A DNA stretch of 64,000 nucleotides from Pontibaca methylaminivorans (GCF_900156525.1 NZ_FTPS01000001.1:1240001-1304000); one strand, 5' to 3'. Counted from the first letter of the stretch, positions 31,634 through 40,548 are shown. The notes: a model not told the origin generated them from the letters alone. Made by a program: numbers and translations.

Positions 31634-33356
31634 TCCGGGCCCGGTGAAGCGGGCGTTGCGCTCGCTCGGGGCGCGGGTGGTTCTTCTGCTGACCGTCGCG
31701 CTCCTGCCGATCGGCGCGATTGCGCTTTACCAGACCCACGAGGTGCGCCAGCAGGCCGAGTTGCGCGTGGCGCTGGCGCTGCAGGCACTGACCGAAAGCG
31801 CCGTGCGCAACGAACGCACCATGCTGCAGAACGCCGACGGGGTGATGGCCCATGCCGGCGCGGCCATGGCGCTGATGGCCGATGACCCGGTCACCTGCAC
31901 CCAGTTGATGCAGCGTTTTCTGTCCGGCAATCCGGAATTCGTCTTTTTCGCCTTCAGCCGGACCGGGGAGCGGTCCGACTGCATGTCGTCGGCCGATCCC
32001 GACATGCGCGGAATCGCCCAGATCGAATCCTCCTTCTGGGACAAGCCCGAACGCAATGTGACCGCGGATTTCCGTGGCCGCGGCGGAGAACCGCTCATCA
32101 TCATGACCTATCCGGTCACGCGCAGCGACCGCATGATCGGTGCGCTGCGCCTCGCGATCACGCTGAGCGCCCTGCAGGCGCCCAGCAATTCGCTCGAAGA
32201 GGACGGCGAAGGGCCGGTGGAACTGATCACCTTCAACCGCGAGGGCACGGTGCTCACCTCGACCACCGGGCTTGCCGATGTTGCGGAAAAGCTCCCCCGG
32301 GACGACCGGCTTGCGGATTTCGTCGGGCAGAACGCATTTTCCTTTACCGGCGACAACAACAAGGGCGAACGCCGCGCCTTTGCGCTGGTGCCGATCCTGC
32401 CCGGCACGCTTTATGCGCTCGGCGCCTATGGGGGGTCGACGGCATCGCTCGGGCCGGTGGGAATGCCGGTGCCGGCCTGGGTGTTCCCGATCCTGATGTG
32501 GGTCGTGTCGCTGATCGTGGCCTATACGGCGATCGAACATCTGGTGATCCGCCACATCCGGCGGCTGCAGCGCGAGATGCTCGAATTCACCAAGAACCGG
32601 CGCCCGCCGGAACCGTCGCACGCCCCCGACAAGCCACAGGAACTGCGCGACATCGACGCGGCCTTCCTGACCATGACCGAAACCCTGCTGCATGACGAGG
32701 CAGAGATGGAAAACGCCATGCACGAGAAAATCGTGCTGCTGCGCGAGGTCCATCACCGCGTCAAAAACAACCTGCAGCTGATTTCCTCGATCATGAACAT
32801 GAAGATGCGCAAGACCTCCGACCCGGAGACGATCCGCATCCTGAAGCGGCTGCAGAAGCGGGTGCTCGGGCTGGCGCGGGTTCATCAGGGGCTGTACGAG
32901 GCGCAGAATTTCAACTCTCTCGACATCACCGACCTCGCGAACGCGATCCTCGAAGAGATGGAGCAGATGACCGCCGACAGCCGCAAGCCGGTGCAGATCA
33001 TCCGCGAGATCAACCCGGTCGCGCTGTTCCCCGATCAGGCGGTGCCGCTGTCGCTGCTGCTGTCCGAGGCGACCACCAACGCGATCAAGTTCGCCGATGC
33101 CCCCGAGGGCGATACCCCCTGGATCAAGGTCGAAATCTATGCCGACGAACCCGATCACGCCTGCCTTGTGATCAGCAACTCGATCGACATGACCACTCCC
33201 GAGACCGCCGGCAACCGCGGGCTCGGGCGGCAACTGATCACCGCCTTCAATTCCCAGCTCGAGGGCGAACTGAACATCACCCGCGAAAACGGCGTCTACA
33301 AGGTGGCGGTCCGCTTCAAGGTCGCGAGTGTCGTGCCGGCACCGCGGGATTACTGA
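31614..33356 (+). CDS. membrane sensor histidine kinase, HisKA_2/HWE type (PhyK-like)
   Basis: 580 residues. A membrane helix at about 20-40 (VVLLLTVALLPIGAIALYQ), a periplasmic sensor region to about 280, a second helix (VFPILMWVVSLIVAYTA), then a cytoplasmic linker, a HisKA_2 dimerisation domain with catalytic His in EVHHRVKNNLQLISSIMNM, and an ATPase domain with LLSEATTNAIKFAD and GNRGLGRQL. Kinases of this family phosphorylate PhyR. The gene overlaps the end of ecfG, an arrangement that strongly suggests it is the stress-sensing kinase for this PhyR, though other kinases may contribute. The sensed signal is unknown. Confidence 0.9.
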   Translation: MARRLYDPGPVKRALRSLGARVVLLLTVALLPIGAIALYQTHEVRQQAELRVALALQALTESAVRNERTMLQNADGVMAHAGAAMALMADDPVTCTQLMQRFLSGNPEFVFFAFSRTGERSDCMSSADPDMRGIAQIESSFWDKPERNVTADFRGRGGEPLIIMTYPVTRSDRMIGALRLAITLSALQAPSNSLEEDGEGPVELITFNREGTVLTSTTGLADVAEKLPRDDRLADFVGQNAFSFTGDNNKGERRAFALVPILPGTLYALGAYGGSTASLGPVGMPVPAWVFPILMWVVSLIVAYTAIEHLVIRHIRRLQREMLEFTKNRRPPEPSHAPDKPQELRDIDAAFLTMTETLLHDEAEMENAMHEKIVLLREVHHRVKNNLQLISSIMNMKMRKTSDPETIRILKRLQKRVLGLARVHQGLYEAQNFNSLDITDLANAILEEMEQMTADSRKPVQIIREINPVALFPDQAVPLSLLLSEATTNAIKFADAPEGDTPWIKVEIYADEPDHACLVISNSIDMTTPETAGNRGLGRQLITAFNSQLEGELNITRENGVYKVAVRFKVASVVPAPRDY

Positions 33357-33399
33357 GCGCCGGTCCACGCGCCCCTGTCCTGCATCCTGTCCTGCACCC

Positions 33400-33424
33400 G
33401 GAACCTGTCGGGCCTTCGGGCGTT
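33400..33424 (+). promoter_or_regulatory. EcfG-type promoter of csbD-like gene
   Basis: GGAAC (33400-33404), 17 bp, GTT (33422-33424), with C before GTT, matches the EcfG consensus. It lies about 50 bp before the CsbD-like start and after the kinase gene stop, so the CsbD gene has its own stress promoter. Confidence 0.7.
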
Positions 33425-33472
33425 CATCTCTCACCACATGTCGTGAGTGACACGCAAAAAAGGAGCACCGCC

Positions 33473-33667
33473 ATGAACTGGGACGAAGTCAAGGGAAAGT
33501 GGAAGCAGATGAAGGGCGACGTAAAGGTCAAGTGGGGCGAACTCACCGATGACGACCTGGATCAGATCGACGGTCACCGCGAAAAGCTGATCGGCAAGAT
33601 CCAGGAGCGTTACGGCAAGGCCCGCGACGCCGCCGAGCGCGAAGTGGACGAATGGTCCACCCACTGA
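33473..33667 (+). CDS. CsbD family stress protein
   Basis: 64 residues: MNWDEVKGKWKQMKGDVKVK, then LTDDDLDQIDGHREKLIGKI. This is the CsbD/YjbJ pattern, a small hydrophilic, very abundant stress protein of unknown mechanism. AAGGAG at good distance from the ATG. An EcfG-type promoter precedes it and a hairpin terminator follows, so it is a likely member of the local stress regulon. Confidence 0.9.
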   Translation: MNWDEVKGKWKQMKGDVKVKWGELTDDDLDQIDGHREKLIGKIQERYGKARDAAEREVDEWSTH

Positions 33668-33741
33668 CAGGCACCCGAAGGGGCTGAGCGCCCCGGGTCG
33701 AGGCGATCCGTAAGGAATGAATGCCGAAACTGTCCAGAGAG

Positions 33742-33781
33742 GGCCCCCGTCGCACCAGCGCGGCGGGGGCCTTGTCCGTTT
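33742..33781 (+). terminator. terminator-like hairpin after the CsbD gene
   Basis: GGCCCCCG (33742-33749) pairs with CGGGGGCC (33764-33771), followed by TTGTCCGTTT. Stem of 8 bp with a 14-nt loop that can partly pair. Likely intrinsic terminator. Confidence 0.6.
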
Positions 33782-33913
33782 CCAGTTCGCGAAGCGGACA
33801 GGGACAAGGGCCACCCGCGAAGGCCGGGCCCTGCGTATCCCGACAGCGGCGCCATGTGCCGGGGCAAAAGCCGCGCGCCTCGTTGCGGCGGAACCGGGGC
33901 GCCTGCCCCGGGC

Positions 33914-34939
33914 TCAGCGCCGTTTCAGCGTGTCGCCATAGGTGACCACCGGTTCGAGCGTCACGTGATTCTCGACCTCCTGCGGCGGGTCGGCCAGCCT
34001 TGCGGCAATGATGCGCGCCGCCGTCTGGCCGATTTCGCGGCGGCAGGAATCCATGGTCGCAAGCCGGCGCGGCAGCCCCTCCAGCAGATCGAGCCCGTTG
34101 AAACCCGCAAGCCCGATCTGCCCCGGCACATCAATGCCCTGTTCAAGCAGGTAAAGCAGCCCGCCCGCACCGATCATGTCGTTTGAATAATAGAGGAAAT
34201 CCAGTTCGGGCGAGCGTTCGAGCATGAGCTGCGTCATCTCGCGCCCCTTGGCCAGCGCCGAGCCGCCGGAATAGAATTCGCGGTCCTCGATCTCGACCCC
34301 TTCGCGGGCCAGCGCCTGGGTGAACCCCTCGAACCGCTTGCGCGCGCGGTGATCGAGCGCCAGTTGCGTGCCCATGAATCCGACATGGCGATAGCCGAAA
34401 CGCAGGATCGCTTCGGCCATCTTGCGCCCGGCGCGGCGCTGCGAAATGCCCACCATGGCGTCGATCGGCTTGCCGTCGGAATCCATAATCTCGACCACCG
34501 GGATCCCGGCCGCGGTCAGCATGTTGCGGCTTGCGTCGGAATGTTCGACCCCGGCGATGATGACGCCCGACGGCCGCCACGAGAGCATCTCGTAAAGAAC
34601 CCGCTCTTCCCGTTCGGGCTGGTAGCCGGTGACGCCGACCACCGGCTGCAGGTCGGTTTCGTCAAGCACGTCGTTGATGCCGCTCAGCACCTCCGGGAAC
34701 ACCAGATTCGACAGCGACGGGATGATGACCGCGATCAGGTTCACCCGGCTCGACGCCAGCGCCCCGGCGATGCGGTTCGGCACATAGCCAAGCTCGCTCG
34801 CCGCCTCGAGCACCTTGGCCCGGGTGGCTTCCGAAACATCACCGCGCTGGCGCAGCACCCGGCTCACCGTCATCTCGGACACCCCCGAAGCTTCGGAGAC
34901 ATCCCGCAACGTGAGCGGACGTTTATCCTTTTTCGACAC
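33914..34939 (-). CDS. LacI family transcriptional regulator
   Basis: 341 residues from a GTG at 34939, chosen because GGGGGGAG lies eight bases upstream; a TTG 18 bp earlier is possible. N-terminal LacI helix-turn-helix (LTLRDVSEASGVSEMTVSRV) and hinge (GYVPNRIAGALASSRVNLIA), then a sugar-binding-protein-like effector domain (PSLSNLVFPEVLSGIND; FYSGGSALAKGREM). The subgroup resembles GntR-type gluconate regulators, but the effector cannot be read from sequence. No sugar operon is next to it in the window, so its targets lie elsewhere. Confidence 0.9.
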   Translation of the reverse strand: MSKKDKRPLTLRDVSEASGVSEMTVSRVLRQRGDVSEATRAKVLEAASELGYVPNRIAGALASSRVNLIAVIIPSLSNLVFPEVLSGINDVLDETDLQPVVGVTGYQPEREERVLYEMLSWRPSGVIIAGVEHSDASRNMLTAAGIPVVEIMDSDGKPIDAMVGISQRRAGRKMAEAILRFGYRHVGFMGTQLALDHRARKRFEGFTQALAREGVEIEDREFYSGGSALAKGREMTQLMLERSPELDFLYYSNDMIGAGGLLYLLEQGIDVPGQIGLAGFNGLDLLEGLPRRLATMDSCRREIGQTAARIIAARLADPPQEVENHVTLEPVVTYGDTLKRR

Positions 34940-35018
34940 TGGCAGCACTCCCCCCAAGACCGAGCCGGCACGACGTTACCGCGAACCGGGCGGGCTGATC
35001 AACTCTGTGCGGAAAACG

Positions 35019-35047
35019 GTGACAAGCCGGCCAATCCCTTCTATGAG
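35019..35047 (+). promoter_or_regulatory. candidate tRNA promoter
   Basis: GTGACA (35019-35024), 17 bp, TATGAG (35042-35047); transcription would begin a few bases before the tRNA-Arg at 35059. Spacing and -35 are good; the -10 is partial. Confidence 0.4.
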
Positions 35048-35058
35048 ACGGTCGGCGC

Positions 35059-35135
35059 GGCCCCGTGGCTCAACAGGATAGAGCAGCCCCCTCCTAAGGG
35101 GCAGGTTGCAGGTTCGAGTCCTGCCGGGGTCGCCA
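35059..35135 (+). tRNA. tRNA-Arg (anticodon CCT)
   Basis: 77 nt with encoded CCA. The acceptor stem GGCCCCG pairs with CGGGGTC (one G-U), the D arm holds GGCTCAACAGGATAGAGC, the anticodon arm GCCCC-CTCCTAA-GGGGC presents CCT, and the T arm is GCAGGTTCGAGTCCTGC. It reads AGG, a rare codon in this GC-rich genome. No intrinsic terminator is obvious just after it. Confidence 0.95.
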
Positions 35136-35549
35136 GTCATCCCAGCAATCAGTGGATGGTGGATCGCGGAGCGGAGGCGCAGCGCCGCATGTCGATGTCC
35201 CGTTCTCTTCCCGACCAGAGGAGACGCGGGCCGGTTCCCTCAATTCCGGGACGTGCAGCGTCGGTCGGCAGGGACATGTTGCGCAAGGCGAACCGCCCTT
35301 CCGGGTGCGGCGGTGATCGCCGGGAACAGCGCCGGTATCCGGCGTTCAAAGTGCGCGCCACCACCTGTCCGCAGGACACGCAAAACGATTCGCAAATCGG
35401 GAAGTGTTGCGGATTTGCCCGGTTCCTCGGCGGAAAAAGGACAATGATCACAAAAATTTGCAATCTTAACGGGCAGGCGCCTAGAAATTTGTTACAAGTT
35501 ACGCATGTGCGGCGCCAAAATTCGGCTCGCGCAGATTCTGGAGGGAAAA
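35136..35549. other. 414-bp region between tRNA-Arg and small exported protein
   Basis: No gene is supported here. Near the right end TTGCAA (35458-35463), 18 bp, TAGAAA (35482-35487) is a candidate promoter for the next gene. GGAAC (35323-35327), 16 bp, GTT (35344-35346) resembles an EcfG promoter but is one base shorter than the others. AT content rises toward 35450-35510. This gap could also hold an unrecognised small RNA. Confidence 0.45.
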
Positions 35550-35732
35550 ATGAAGAAACTTGTTCTTGCTGCTGCTCTTGCCGGTGCCGCGTCCACTGCC
35601 GTCGCCGGAAATATCGAAGAACCCGTGGTTGAAGCGCCGGTGATCGTCGAGGACACCCAGAGCTCTTCGAGCGGCATCATCCTGCCCCTGGTTCTTCTGG
35701 TTCTGGTTGCAGCGGCCGTCGCGGCCAACTGA
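35550..35732 (+). CDS. small exported membrane protein of unknown function
   Basis: 60 residues. Signal peptide KKLVLAAALAGAASTAVAG, a short acidic middle (NIEEPVVEAPVIVED), a Ser-rich spacer and a C-terminal membrane segment (GIILPLVLLVLVAAAVAAN). GGAGGG precedes the ATG. I have seen similar small proteins next to hemH in Rhodobacteraceae but know of no function. The high content of hydrophobic residues and strong Shine-Dalgarno suggest it is abundantly made. Confidence 0.7.
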   Translation: MKKLVLAAALAGAASTAVAGNIEEPVVEAPVIVEDTQSSSSGIILPLVLLVLVAAAVAAN

Positions 35733-35822
35733 GCCACAACGCCGGTTTCGCCGCCGGAGGGGGCTGGCATCTTCTGCTGCCTTTTGCCCGCCCCGCCCCG
35801 CGGCCGGACACGGCGCCGAGAA

Positions 35823-35857
35823 ACGGTATCGGGCGCATGATCGCCGTCCGATACCGT
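35823..35857. terminator. shared convergent terminator hairpin
   Basis: ACGGTATCGG (35823-35832) pairs perfectly with CCGATACCGT (35848-35857); the 15-nt loop can add a GCG/CGC pairing. It lies between the small exported protein gene and the convergent hemH. T-runs are short on both sides. Confidence 0.5.
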
Positions 35858-35885
35858 GCCTTTGGTCGCAGCCGCGACCGTGGCC

Positions 35886-36941
35886 CTATTCGACCCAGCC
35901 GCCGAGGTTTTCCCGGATCACCGAGGCGATCGCCGTGATATGCGCGTCGTCGTCGTTGAGGCAGGGAATGAAGGTGAACTGCTCGCCACCCGCGTTTTCA
36001 AAGCTTTCGCGGATCTCGTCGTTGATCTCTTCGAGCGTCTCGACGCAATCGGCGGCAAAGGCCGGCGCGCAGATTGCAAGCCGCTTTTTCCCGGCCTGCG
36101 CGAGCCGCGCGACCTCTTCGACCGTGTAGGGTTTCACCCACTCCTCCTTGCCGAACTGCGACTGGAAGGTGGTCACCAGTTCGCTCTCCGGCCAGCCGAG
36201 CCGTTCGCGCAGCAGGCGGGTGGTTTTCACGCAGTGGCAGTAATAGGGGTCACCCTCGTGCAGGTAACGTTCGGGCAGGCCATGGTATGAACAGACCAGC
36301 ACGTCCGGGCGCTCCGCAACCTGCGCATAGGCGCGCTCGATCGACTGGGCAAGCGCCTCGATATAGTCGGGATGAACGAAATAATGGCTGATGGTACGCG
36401 CGGCGGGCTGCCAGCGCTCCTGCATCAGCGCGCGGAAGAAATGGTCGTTCGCCGTGCCGGTGGTCGCGCCCGCATATTGCGGATAAAGCGGCACGAAGAG
36501 GATCCGCCGGCAGCCGGCCTCGACCATCGCCCGCACCTTCGAGCGGGTCGAGGGGTTGCCGTAGCGCATGCAGAAATCGACCATGACCTGATCGCCGTAT
36601 TCCTCGGCCATGGCCTTTGACAGCTTGGCGACCTGCTGTTTGGTGATGGTCAGCAGGGGGCTTTCGTTCTCGGCCTCGTTCCAGATCGACTTGTAGGCCT
36701 TGCCGCTGGAAAACGGGCGCTTGGTCAGGATCACGAGTTGCAGCAGCGGCTGCCATTTCCATGCCGGATAGTCGATCACCCGCTTGTCGGAAAGGAATTC
36801 GCTCAGATACCGGCGCAGCGGCCAGTAATCATAGGAATCGGGCGTGCCGAGATTGCCGATCAGGATTCCGGTCTTTTCGACCGCAATCCGGGGGTGATCC
36901 GCCGGAGCGTGCTCCGGGCGACTGGTGGCCATGTCTTTCAT
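35886..36941 (-). CDS. hemH: ferrochelatase
   Basis: 351 residues from MKDMATSRPEH (ATG at 36941). HemH inserts ferrous iron into protoporphyrin IX in the last step of protoheme synthesis. Motifs: GILIGNLGTPDS, VPLYPQYAGATTGT, the catalytic His in CSYHGLPERYL, and the downstream Glu in APAFAADCVETLEEI. CHCVKTTRLL provides cysteines of the kind seen in some alphaproteobacterial versions. A single gene convergent with the small exported protein and just downstream of the methyltransferase on the same strand. Confidence 0.96.
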   Translation of the reverse strand: MKDMATSRPEHAPADHPRIAVEKTGILIGNLGTPDSYDYWPLRRYLSEFLSDKRVIDYPAWKWQPLLQLVILTKRPFSSGKAYKSIWNEAENESPLLTITKQQVAKLSKAMAEEYGDQVMVDFCMRYGNPSTRSKVRAMVEAGCRRILFVPLYPQYAGATTGTANDHFFRALMQERWQPAARTISHYFVHPDYIEALAQSIERAYAQVAERPDVLVCSYHGLPERYLHEGDPYYCHCVKTTRLLRERLGWPESELVTTFQSQFGKEEWVKPYTVEEVARLAQAGKKRLAICAPAFAADCVETLEEINDEIRESFENAGGEQFTFIPCLNDDDAHITAIASVIRENLGGWVE

Positions 36942-37005
36942 AACCGGATCCTCAACATCTGTTGGCGCCCTCGGAGCAAGGCAGATAAAGGGTTTTGCTG
37001 CCGGG

Positions 37006-37836
37006 TCAATCCGGCAGCGGGGTCTCCTGCGTCTGCAGCGCATCGGCCAGCCGCACCCGGGCGGAACCGGGGCGCAACGGCTTGGGCTGGTTTTCGGCCG
37101 GCGCCCAGCCGGTCAGGCAGATGAATTCGAACCGCGCCGGAATGCGCCCGTCGGCCCGGCCGTGTTCCGCATGGTAAAGCTCGGCCGCGCGGGCAAAGAT
37201 CGCGCGCCGGGTCGGATGACGCAGCCGCTGCGCGAGCGCATTCGTCTCGCCCATGGCGCGCAGGTCGTGCATGAGGTGGGCGAGGTCGCGATAATCGGCC
37301 GTGACATCGAAGCTGTCCGCGACCGGCAGCGCCAGGCCCGCCCGCTGGAGCAGGCCGCCCAGATCGCGGATTTCGGCCATCGGCGAAACGCGGGGCGACA
37401 GCCCCCCGGTCACCTCCGACTCGGCCCGGGCAAGCACCGCGCGCAATTCGGAAAGCGTCCCGCCCCCGAGCGCGACAGCAAGCAACAGCCCGTCCTCGCG
37501 CAGGGCGCGGCGGCACTGGATCAGCTGCCCGACCGGATCGTTCGCCCAGTGCAGCCCCATGGCATGAACCACAAGGTCATGGGAGTCCGGCGCAAGGTCG
37601 AGCACATCGGAATCGGGGATGCAGGTCGCATTGGCAAGATCCGCCGCAAGTTCCCGGCGCCAGACATCGGGAAACGGCGTCACAAGGGCCGGTTTCGTAA
37701 ACTCCCTGTTAACGGCTGCGAGGCGATCCTGAACGTCCTGCATGGCCAGACGGTGCAGGAACAGTTCGTTCGGATCGGCCCGCCGGCGGCGCGCGGCAAG
37801 CGCGGCCCTGTCGAACATGGGGAGAGGAGTGTTCAT
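37006..37836 (-). CDS. SAM-dependent methyltransferase, NDUFAF5/BioC-like
   Basis: 276 residues. Begins MFDRAALAARRRRAD after a short leader, a start shared by alphaproteobacterial relatives of NDUFAF5. The class I methyltransferase core is reduced at motif I but keeps LDLAPDSHDLVVHAMGLHW and CRRALREDGLLLAVALGG. The mitochondrial homologue hydroxylates a complex I arginine, so a role in respiratory complex assembly is possible; a BioC-like role is less likely because no biotin genes are near. Its start codon is only two bases from the divergent comF-like start. Confidence 0.82.
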   Translation of the reverse strand: MNTPLPMFDRAALAARRRRADPNELFLHRLAMQDVQDRLAAVNREFTKPALVTPFPDVWRRELAADLANATCIPDSDVLDLAPDSHDLVVHAMGLHWANDPVGQLIQCRRALREDGLLLAVALGGGTLSELRAVLARAESEVTGGLSPRVSPMAEIRDLGGLLQRAGLALPVADSFDVTADYRDLAHLMHDLRAMGETNALAQRLRHPTRRAIFARAAELYHAEHGRADGRIPARFEFICLTGWAPAENQPKPLRPGSARVRLADALQTQETPLPD

Positions 37837-37838
37837 GC

Positions 37839-38582
37839 GTGCAAACTAGGCGCTTCCGGGACAGAGTTCAAACCGCCGTCGGGCTTTTGTATCCGCCGCG
37901 CTGTCTTGGCTGCGGCACGCTGGTGGCAAGCGATTTCGGGCTTTGCGGCCCCTGCTGGCGCGACACGCCGTTCATCGCCGGCACGGTCTGCGATTCCTGC
38001 GGCGTGCCGCTTCCGGGGGCGGCGGACGGGGACCGGCTCGAATGCGACGACTGCATGGCGCAGCCGCGCCCCTGGTCGAAGGGCCGGTCCGCCCTGCTTT
38101 ACGAGGGGCGCGCGCGGCGCATGGTGCTTGCACTCAAGCATGGCGACCGCGGCGAACTCGCCCGGCCGGCTGCGCTCTGGATGGCGAATGCCGCGCGCCC
38201 GCTGCTGCGCGAGGGGATGCTGATCGCGCCGGTTCCGTTGCACTGGCTGCGCCTTGCGGCGCGGCGCTACAATCAGGCGGCGCTGCTTGCGCAGCATCTG
38301 GCGGGGCGCACGGGGCTTGCGCAGTGCCCCGACCTGCTGCGCCGGATACGGCGCACGCAGCCGCTCGGACACAGGACGGCACAGGAACGGTTCGCCGATC
38401 TGGCCGGGTCCATCGCGGTCCACCCCGGTCGGGCGCACCATCTGGCCGGGCGCGATGTGCTGCTGGTCGATGACGTGATGACATCGGGGGCAACGCTCGC
38501 CGCCTGCGCCGCTGCCTGCCGCGAAGCGGGTGCCGGCGAAATCTTCGTGATTACGCTGGCACGCGTGGCAAAGGCGGCCTAG
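37839..38582 (+). CDS. ComF family phosphoribosyltransferase-like protein
   Basis: 247 residues from a GTG at 37839, with GGAGAGGAG about ten bases upstream (inside the start region of the divergent gene). N-terminal double zinc ribbon with paired cysteines CLGC, CGPC, CDSC and CDDC; C-terminal phosphoribosyltransferase fold with VLLVDDVMTSGATL. ComF relatives support natural transformation or DNA uptake in several bacteria; a metabolic function is also possible. It is followed after 68 bp by a glutaredoxin and a nitrilase on the same strand. Confidence 0.88.
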   Translation: MQTRRFRDRVQTAVGLLYPPRCLGCGTLVASDFGLCGPCWRDTPFIAGTVCDSCGVPLPGAADGDRLECDDCMAQPRPWSKGRSALLYEGRARRMVLALKHGDRGELARPAALWMANAARPLLREGMLIAPVPLHWLRLAARRYNQAALLAQHLAGRTGLAQCPDLLRRIRRTQPLGHRTAQERFADLAGSIAVHPGRAHHLAGRDVLLVDDVMTSGATLAACAAACREAGAGEIFVITLARVAKAA

Positions 38583-38650
38583 ATCTGCACCGGCGCGGGC
38601 ACCCATGCCATGAAACGTGCAGGAAACAGGCGCAAGACAGGGATCATTGC

Positions 38651-38908
38651 ATGAAACAGGTCGAAATCTATACCTCGCCGCTCTGCGGTTACTGCCATGC
38701 GGCCAAGGGGCTGCTGAAACGCAAGGGCGTCAGGTTTACCGAGATCGACGTGCTGAGCGATCCCGATCGCAAGCCCGAGATGATAAAGCGCGCCGGCGGG
38801 CGGCGGACCGTGCCGCAGATCTTCATCGGGGAGACCCATGTCGGCGGGTGCGATGAGTTGCACGCGCTCGAACGCGCCGGAAAGCTCGACCCGCTGCTGG
38901 CCGAATGA
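38651..38908 (+). CDS. grxC: glutaredoxin 3
   Basis: 85 residues. Redox motif CGYC at 12-15 (YTSPLCGYCHAAK), cis-Pro region RRTVPQIFIG and C-terminal HVGGCDELHALE are those of GrxC, a glutathione-dependent disulfide reductase in the cytoplasm. Normal length. The stop overlaps the nitrilase start by 4 bp (ATGA). Confidence 0.95.
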   Translation: MKQVEIYTSPLCGYCHAAKGLLKRKGVRFTEIDVLSDPDRKPEMIKRAGGRRTVPQIFIGETHVGGCDELHALERAGKLDPLLAE

Positions 38909-39741
38909 ACCTGCGTGCCGCTCTCGTTCAGCTGAATTCGGGCGACGACCCGGACCGGAACCTCGCCGTTACGGCGGAACTGGTCGAACGCGCCGCCAAC
39001 AGCGGCGCCGGGCTGGTGCTGACGCCCGAGATCACCAATTGCGTGTCGAGCGACCGCACGCATCAGCGCGCCGTGCTGCACCCTGAGGACGACGACCCGA
39101 CGCTTGCGGCGCTGCGCGAGCAGGCGGCGCGGCTGCGGATCTGGCTGCTGATCGGGTCGCTTGCACTCAAGTCCGGCGACGCGGACGGGCGGCTTGCGAA
39201 TCGGTCCTTCCTGATCGACCCCGACGGCGCGGTGGTGGCGCGGTATGACAAGATCCACATGTTCGACGTCACCGTGAGCAGCAACGAATCTTATCACGAA
39301 TCCGACGCGTTCCGCCCCGGAAATCGCGCCGTGGTGGCGCAGACGGCCTTCGGGAAGGTCGGGCTCAGCATCTGCTATGACCTGCGCTTTCCCGGTCTTT
39401 ACCAGGCGTTGGCGCGTGGTGGTGCGCAGATCCTGACGGTGCCGGCCGCCTTCACCGCCGTCACCGGGGCCGCGCATTGGGTGCCGCTGCTGCGGGCGCG
39501 CGCGATCGAGACCGGCTGTTACGTGCTGGCCCCGGCCCAGACCGGACGCCATGGCCTGCACGACGGGCGCGAGCGGCGCACCTTTGGCCACAGCCTTGCC
39601 GTGTCGCCCTGGGGCGAGGTGCTGGCGGACGGGGGCGAGGCCGTCGGCACGTTTCCGTTCGAGATCGACCTTGACGAGGTCGCGGCGGCGCGCCGGCGCA
39701 TCCCCGCGCTGATCCATGCCCGCGATTTCGAGGGCCCGTGA
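38905..39741 (+). CDS. carbon-nitrogen hydrolase (Nit-type amidase)
   Basis: 278 residues. Nitrilase-superfamily triad visible: Glu in LTPEITNCVS, Lys in YDKIHMFDV, Cys in LSICYDLRFPGLYQ. Nit1/Nit2-like enzymes of this length hydrolyse deaminated glutathione or omega-amides, which fits its coupling to a glutathione-dependent glutaredoxin. Other amides are possible. Starts within the grxC stop. Confidence 0.9.
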   Translation: MNLRAALVQLNSGDDPDRNLAVTAELVERAANSGAGLVLTPEITNCVSSDRTHQRAVLHPEDDDPTLAALREQAARLRIWLLIGSLALKSGDADGRLANRSFLIDPDGAVVARYDKIHMFDVTVSSNESYHESDAFRPGNRAVVAQTAFGKVGLSICYDLRFPGLYQALARGGAQILTVPAAFTAVTGAAHWVPLLRARAIETGCYVLAPAQTGRHGLHDGRERRTFGHSLAVSPWGEVLADGGEAVGTFPFEIDLDEVAAARRRIPALIHARDFEGP

Positions 39742-39801
39742 TTCAGAAGTTCGCGGACTTTCGCGGCCGGCCCATGGCGAACGGTGGCAACCCGGCCCGG
39801 A

Positions 39802-40548
39802 TCACTCCGGGCGGGTGCTGGCGGTGACGTAGTTCACGCCAAGATCGCGCGCCGAGATGCGCCAGTCGCGCAGCAGCGGGTTGAACACGAAACCCTTGCG
39901 ATCGACCGGCACCAGCCCGGCACCGCGCAACAGGTCGAAAAGCTCGTCCGGGGTGATGAATTTCGCCCAGTCATGGGTGCCGACCGGCAGCCACCGCATG
40001 ATGCGCTCGGCCCCGATGATGGCAAGCGCATAGCTGCGCGCGGTGCGGTTGATGGTCGAGCAGAGATGCAGCCCGCCCGGTTTCAGAAGATCATGACAGG
40101 CGCGCAGGAAACCGGCCGGATCCGAAACATGTTCGATCACCTCCATGTTCACCACCACGTCGAAACGCTCGCCCAGATCCGCCAGCGCCTCGGCCGTGCT
40201 GTGGCGGTAGTCGATCATCAGGCCGGACTGTTCGGCATGGACGGCGGCGACGGGGATGTTTTCCGCGGCGGCATCCGCCCCCACGACCCCGGCCCCGAGC
40301 CGCGCCATGGGTTCGGACAAAAGCCCGCCGCCGCAGCCGATATCGAGGATCCGCAGGCCCTCAAGGGGATCGGGCGCGGCAAGGTCGCGGTCGAACTGGG
40401 CGGCGATCTGGGCGGTCACGTAATCAAGGCGGCAGGGATTCATCATGTGCAGCGGCTTGAACTTGCCATGCGGATCCCACCATTCCGCCGCCATGGCAGC
40501 GAACTTGGCGACCTCCTGAGGGTCGATGGTTCCGGGTTGCGCTTGCAT
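39802..40548 (-). CDS. ubiG: ubiquinone biosynthesis O-methyltransferase
   Basis: 248 residues from [16 protein letters not shown] (ATG at 40548, GGGAGAGCGGA upstream). UbiG methylates two hydroxyl groups on the ubiquinone ring. Family hallmarks: [19 protein letters not shown], motif I in [28 protein letters not shown] and [13 protein letters not shown]. Normal length. Divergent to the proline iminopeptidase gene with about 50 bp between. Confidence 0.95.
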   Translation of the reverse strand: MQAQPGTIDPQEVAKFAAMAAEWWDPHGKFKPLHMMNPCRLDYVTAQIAAQFDRDLAAPDPLEGLRILDIGCGGGLLSEPMARLGAGVVGADAAAENIPVAAVHAEQSGLMIDYRHSTAEALADLGERFDVVVNMEVIEHVSDPAGFLRACHDLLKPGGLHLCSTINRTARSYALAIIGAERIMRWLPVGTHDWAKFITPDELFDLLRGAGLVPVDRKGFVFNPLLRDWRISARDLGVNYVTASTRPE

